64,000 bases of DNA, taken from the NCBI GenBank assembly GCA_963580285.1, contig OY757012.1:164660652-164724651 (forward strand), given 5' to 3'. Below, one piece after another: positions 62,868-64,000 of the stretch. The DNA comes from Lucinisca nassula (taxonomy: Eukaryota; Mollusca; Bivalvia; Lucinida; Lucinidae). Under the pieces are notes generated by a model. The model saw only the letters and a program-made list of their open reading frames with translations. It did no database searches and was not told where the DNA came from. How positions within the stretch are numbered: position 1 is the first letter of the stretch; the number at the start of each line of letters is the position of its first letter. The position numbers and the translations under genes are program-made.

Positions 62868-62995
62868 TCCTACATGTATATTAAGACCACTTTTGAGACT
62901 GTTCAAAAGTGGTCTTGATCACCACTTTTGAACAGTCCGAAAGGTGATCCATGATCAGAGGACATAGTGTACAGAAAACTAAGCTTTTTAAATTT
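62868..62995. mobile_element. pogo-like MITE, truncated
   Basis: CAGTAAAGTTCCTACATG start and an AAAGTGGTCTTGATCACCAC palindrome as in 14611-14815; the right end is missing. Confidence 0.65.
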
Positions 62996-63019
62996 TTTTT
63001 ATTTTTTTTTCAAAAATTA

Positions 63020-63140
63020 GCATTGATGTTGTGGGTATTCATTTGAGCCGCCTCAATGAGGTGGCTCAAATGGATATCCACAACATACTAAGGTTTATTT
63101 GGTGAAATAAGGAAAATTATCCTTCAGTAATCACCAAATA
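63020..63140. mobile_element. H-type hairpin MITE, variant termini
   Basis: GTTGTGGGTATTCATTTGAG, CCGCCTC, then the complement ending ATATCCACAAC (63029-63086). The flank AAATAAGGAAAATTATCCTT matches 7255-7402. Confidence 0.6.
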
Positions 63141-63182
63141 CACACCTAACCTGTTGCTATGTATACTTCATATCAACTAAAG

Positions 63183-63455
63183 TGATCAGGAGGACGTAAA
63201 TTCGATACCTGCCGGGGTCAGCAACATTCTTTCGTGGAGATTGATCATGAAATCTTTTCTATGGTCATTCTCTCCCTTCTGCTGATTCAAGAAGGGCAGT
63301 TGTTAGTTTCTGGCGGAAGGATGTGCACTGTACTTGTTCACCACTTATGTATGATCCTGTCCAGGAAATGTGTGGATAAATAAATTGACTGGCTCAAAAA
63401 TAACCTAAATAGTGTTGAATGGGCTGTTAAACCCCAATTCAAACAAACGAACAAA
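63183..63455 (+). mobile_element. SINE-C, 5'-truncated
   Basis: Starts TGATCAGGAGGACGTAAATT within the tRNA-like head (B-box TTCGATACC) and ends GTTGAATGGGCTGTTAAACC plus a (CAAA)-type tail. Confidence 0.85.
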
Positions 63456-63522
63456 GCAGTCTGTTGAAACAGAAGCTAAATTTATTCAGGTGAATCTGTT
63501 CACCATAAAATGTTATATACAT

Positions 63523-63670
63523 GTACATTCAAACTTCAAGGGCTCAAAACACCTTTGGGACCACGAAAATCTGTTCGAGATGGTTAGTTTGAGTCACTGA
63601 GGTTACTGCCAGGAGGTATAACAGGGTTAATTTTGGGAAATCTTTTCGATGTTCTATAATCAAAATGCCG
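63523..63670. mobile_element. pogo-like MITE fragment
   Basis: TTCAAACTTCAAGGGCTCAA, ACCTTTGGGACC and AGGTTACTGCCAGGAGG match, in reverse, the right part of 56576-56911. Confidence 0.6.
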
Positions 63671-63899
63671 AAAGCTTCATCAGCTCTCCAATGCTTTGGG
63701 CTCACCGTATAGGATACAGTCAATTTGGGCCATTTTAACATGCATTTCTGACAGAACTTGAAGCTCCTGTGATCGAGCTTATTACATGTATTTAGTCCCT
63801 AGGAAATTCTTAGCAAAGTTATTTAGGGATTATATAAAAGACAGATTTTCCTATTTTATCAGGATTTCGTTTTCCATCCGATTTTTCATCCAGTCATCA

Positions 63900-64000
63900 A
63901 CATTTGTGTTACCTTATGCCCCGGTCCCACAGACTTTGCGATGCGACCTCTCTGCAACTGATTTCATTGCAACTGGCCCGCGACCTTTGCAACTGTTGCA
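63900..64000 (+). mobile_element. possible MITE start, cut by the window edge
   Basis: GCCCCGGTCCCACAGAC followed by GCAACTG repeats (63955, 63970, 63988) looks like a MITE terminus with subterminal repeats. The other end is outside the window. Confidence 0.3.

Overview
The window is animal nuclear DNA, very probably from a marine bivalve or related mollusc. This rests on split genes with GT/AG introns, several tRNA-derived SINE families, CR1-like LINEs whose ORF carries PHD fingers and a 2A-like motif, abundant hairpin MITEs, and the short tandem blocks typical of bivalve intergenic DNA. The species was not identified. Most of the sequence is repeats; only three host genes are supported.

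Host genes. (1) 6595-6885 (+) is the last coding exon of a FAM89/LRAP25-like adaptor gene; its upstream exon was not found and may lie left of the window. (2) 33776-33844, 30958-31121 and 27678-27740 (-) are three consecutive exons of an RNase H2 subunit C gene with matching splice phases; the N-terminal exon was not found. (3) 43235-43403 joined to 53232-53356 (+) is a two-exon gene for a 97-residue single-pass membrane protein of unknown family. It has a short uORF that overlaps its start codon, and its 9.8-kb intron holds an intact antisense LINE.

Layout. 1-1150: intron or intergenic DNA with a ~160-bp tandem block. 1270-5250: a ~167-bp satellite of about 24 units. 5290-11250: MITEs around the FAM89 exon. 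11800-13100, 14829-15015, 16760-18035, 33000-33560 and 61310-62385: further tandem arrays. 18660-20483: a FLYWCH transposase relic nested inside a hairpin MITE. 27678-33844: the RNase H2C gene, with MITE-filled introns. 34105-35290: a large foldback. 35800-41436: a stack of LINEs in which one CR1-like copy is interrupted by an RTE-like copy and by a second CR1-like copy. 41459-42487: a MULE-like element. 43197-53356: the small membrane-protein gene. 53400-64000: MITEs and SINEs.

Family names used here are local. T1 and T2: TTAA-flanked MITEs. P3, P4, P5: other MITEs with a GATCAG-type hairpin. H and H2: MITEs with a GTGGGTACTCGTTAGAACC hairpin. G: GGCCAGTTGTTC termini. F: GGGGAATGG termini. 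SINE-A, C, D, E and G have tRNA-like heads; SINE-B has none recognised.

The most unusual signal is that several MITE families with unrelated ends carry the same type of central hairpin. In T1, T2, P3, P4, P5 and a hAT-like element the stem has one A.A (or T.T) mismatch at the same place, and T1 stems vary by paired changes.
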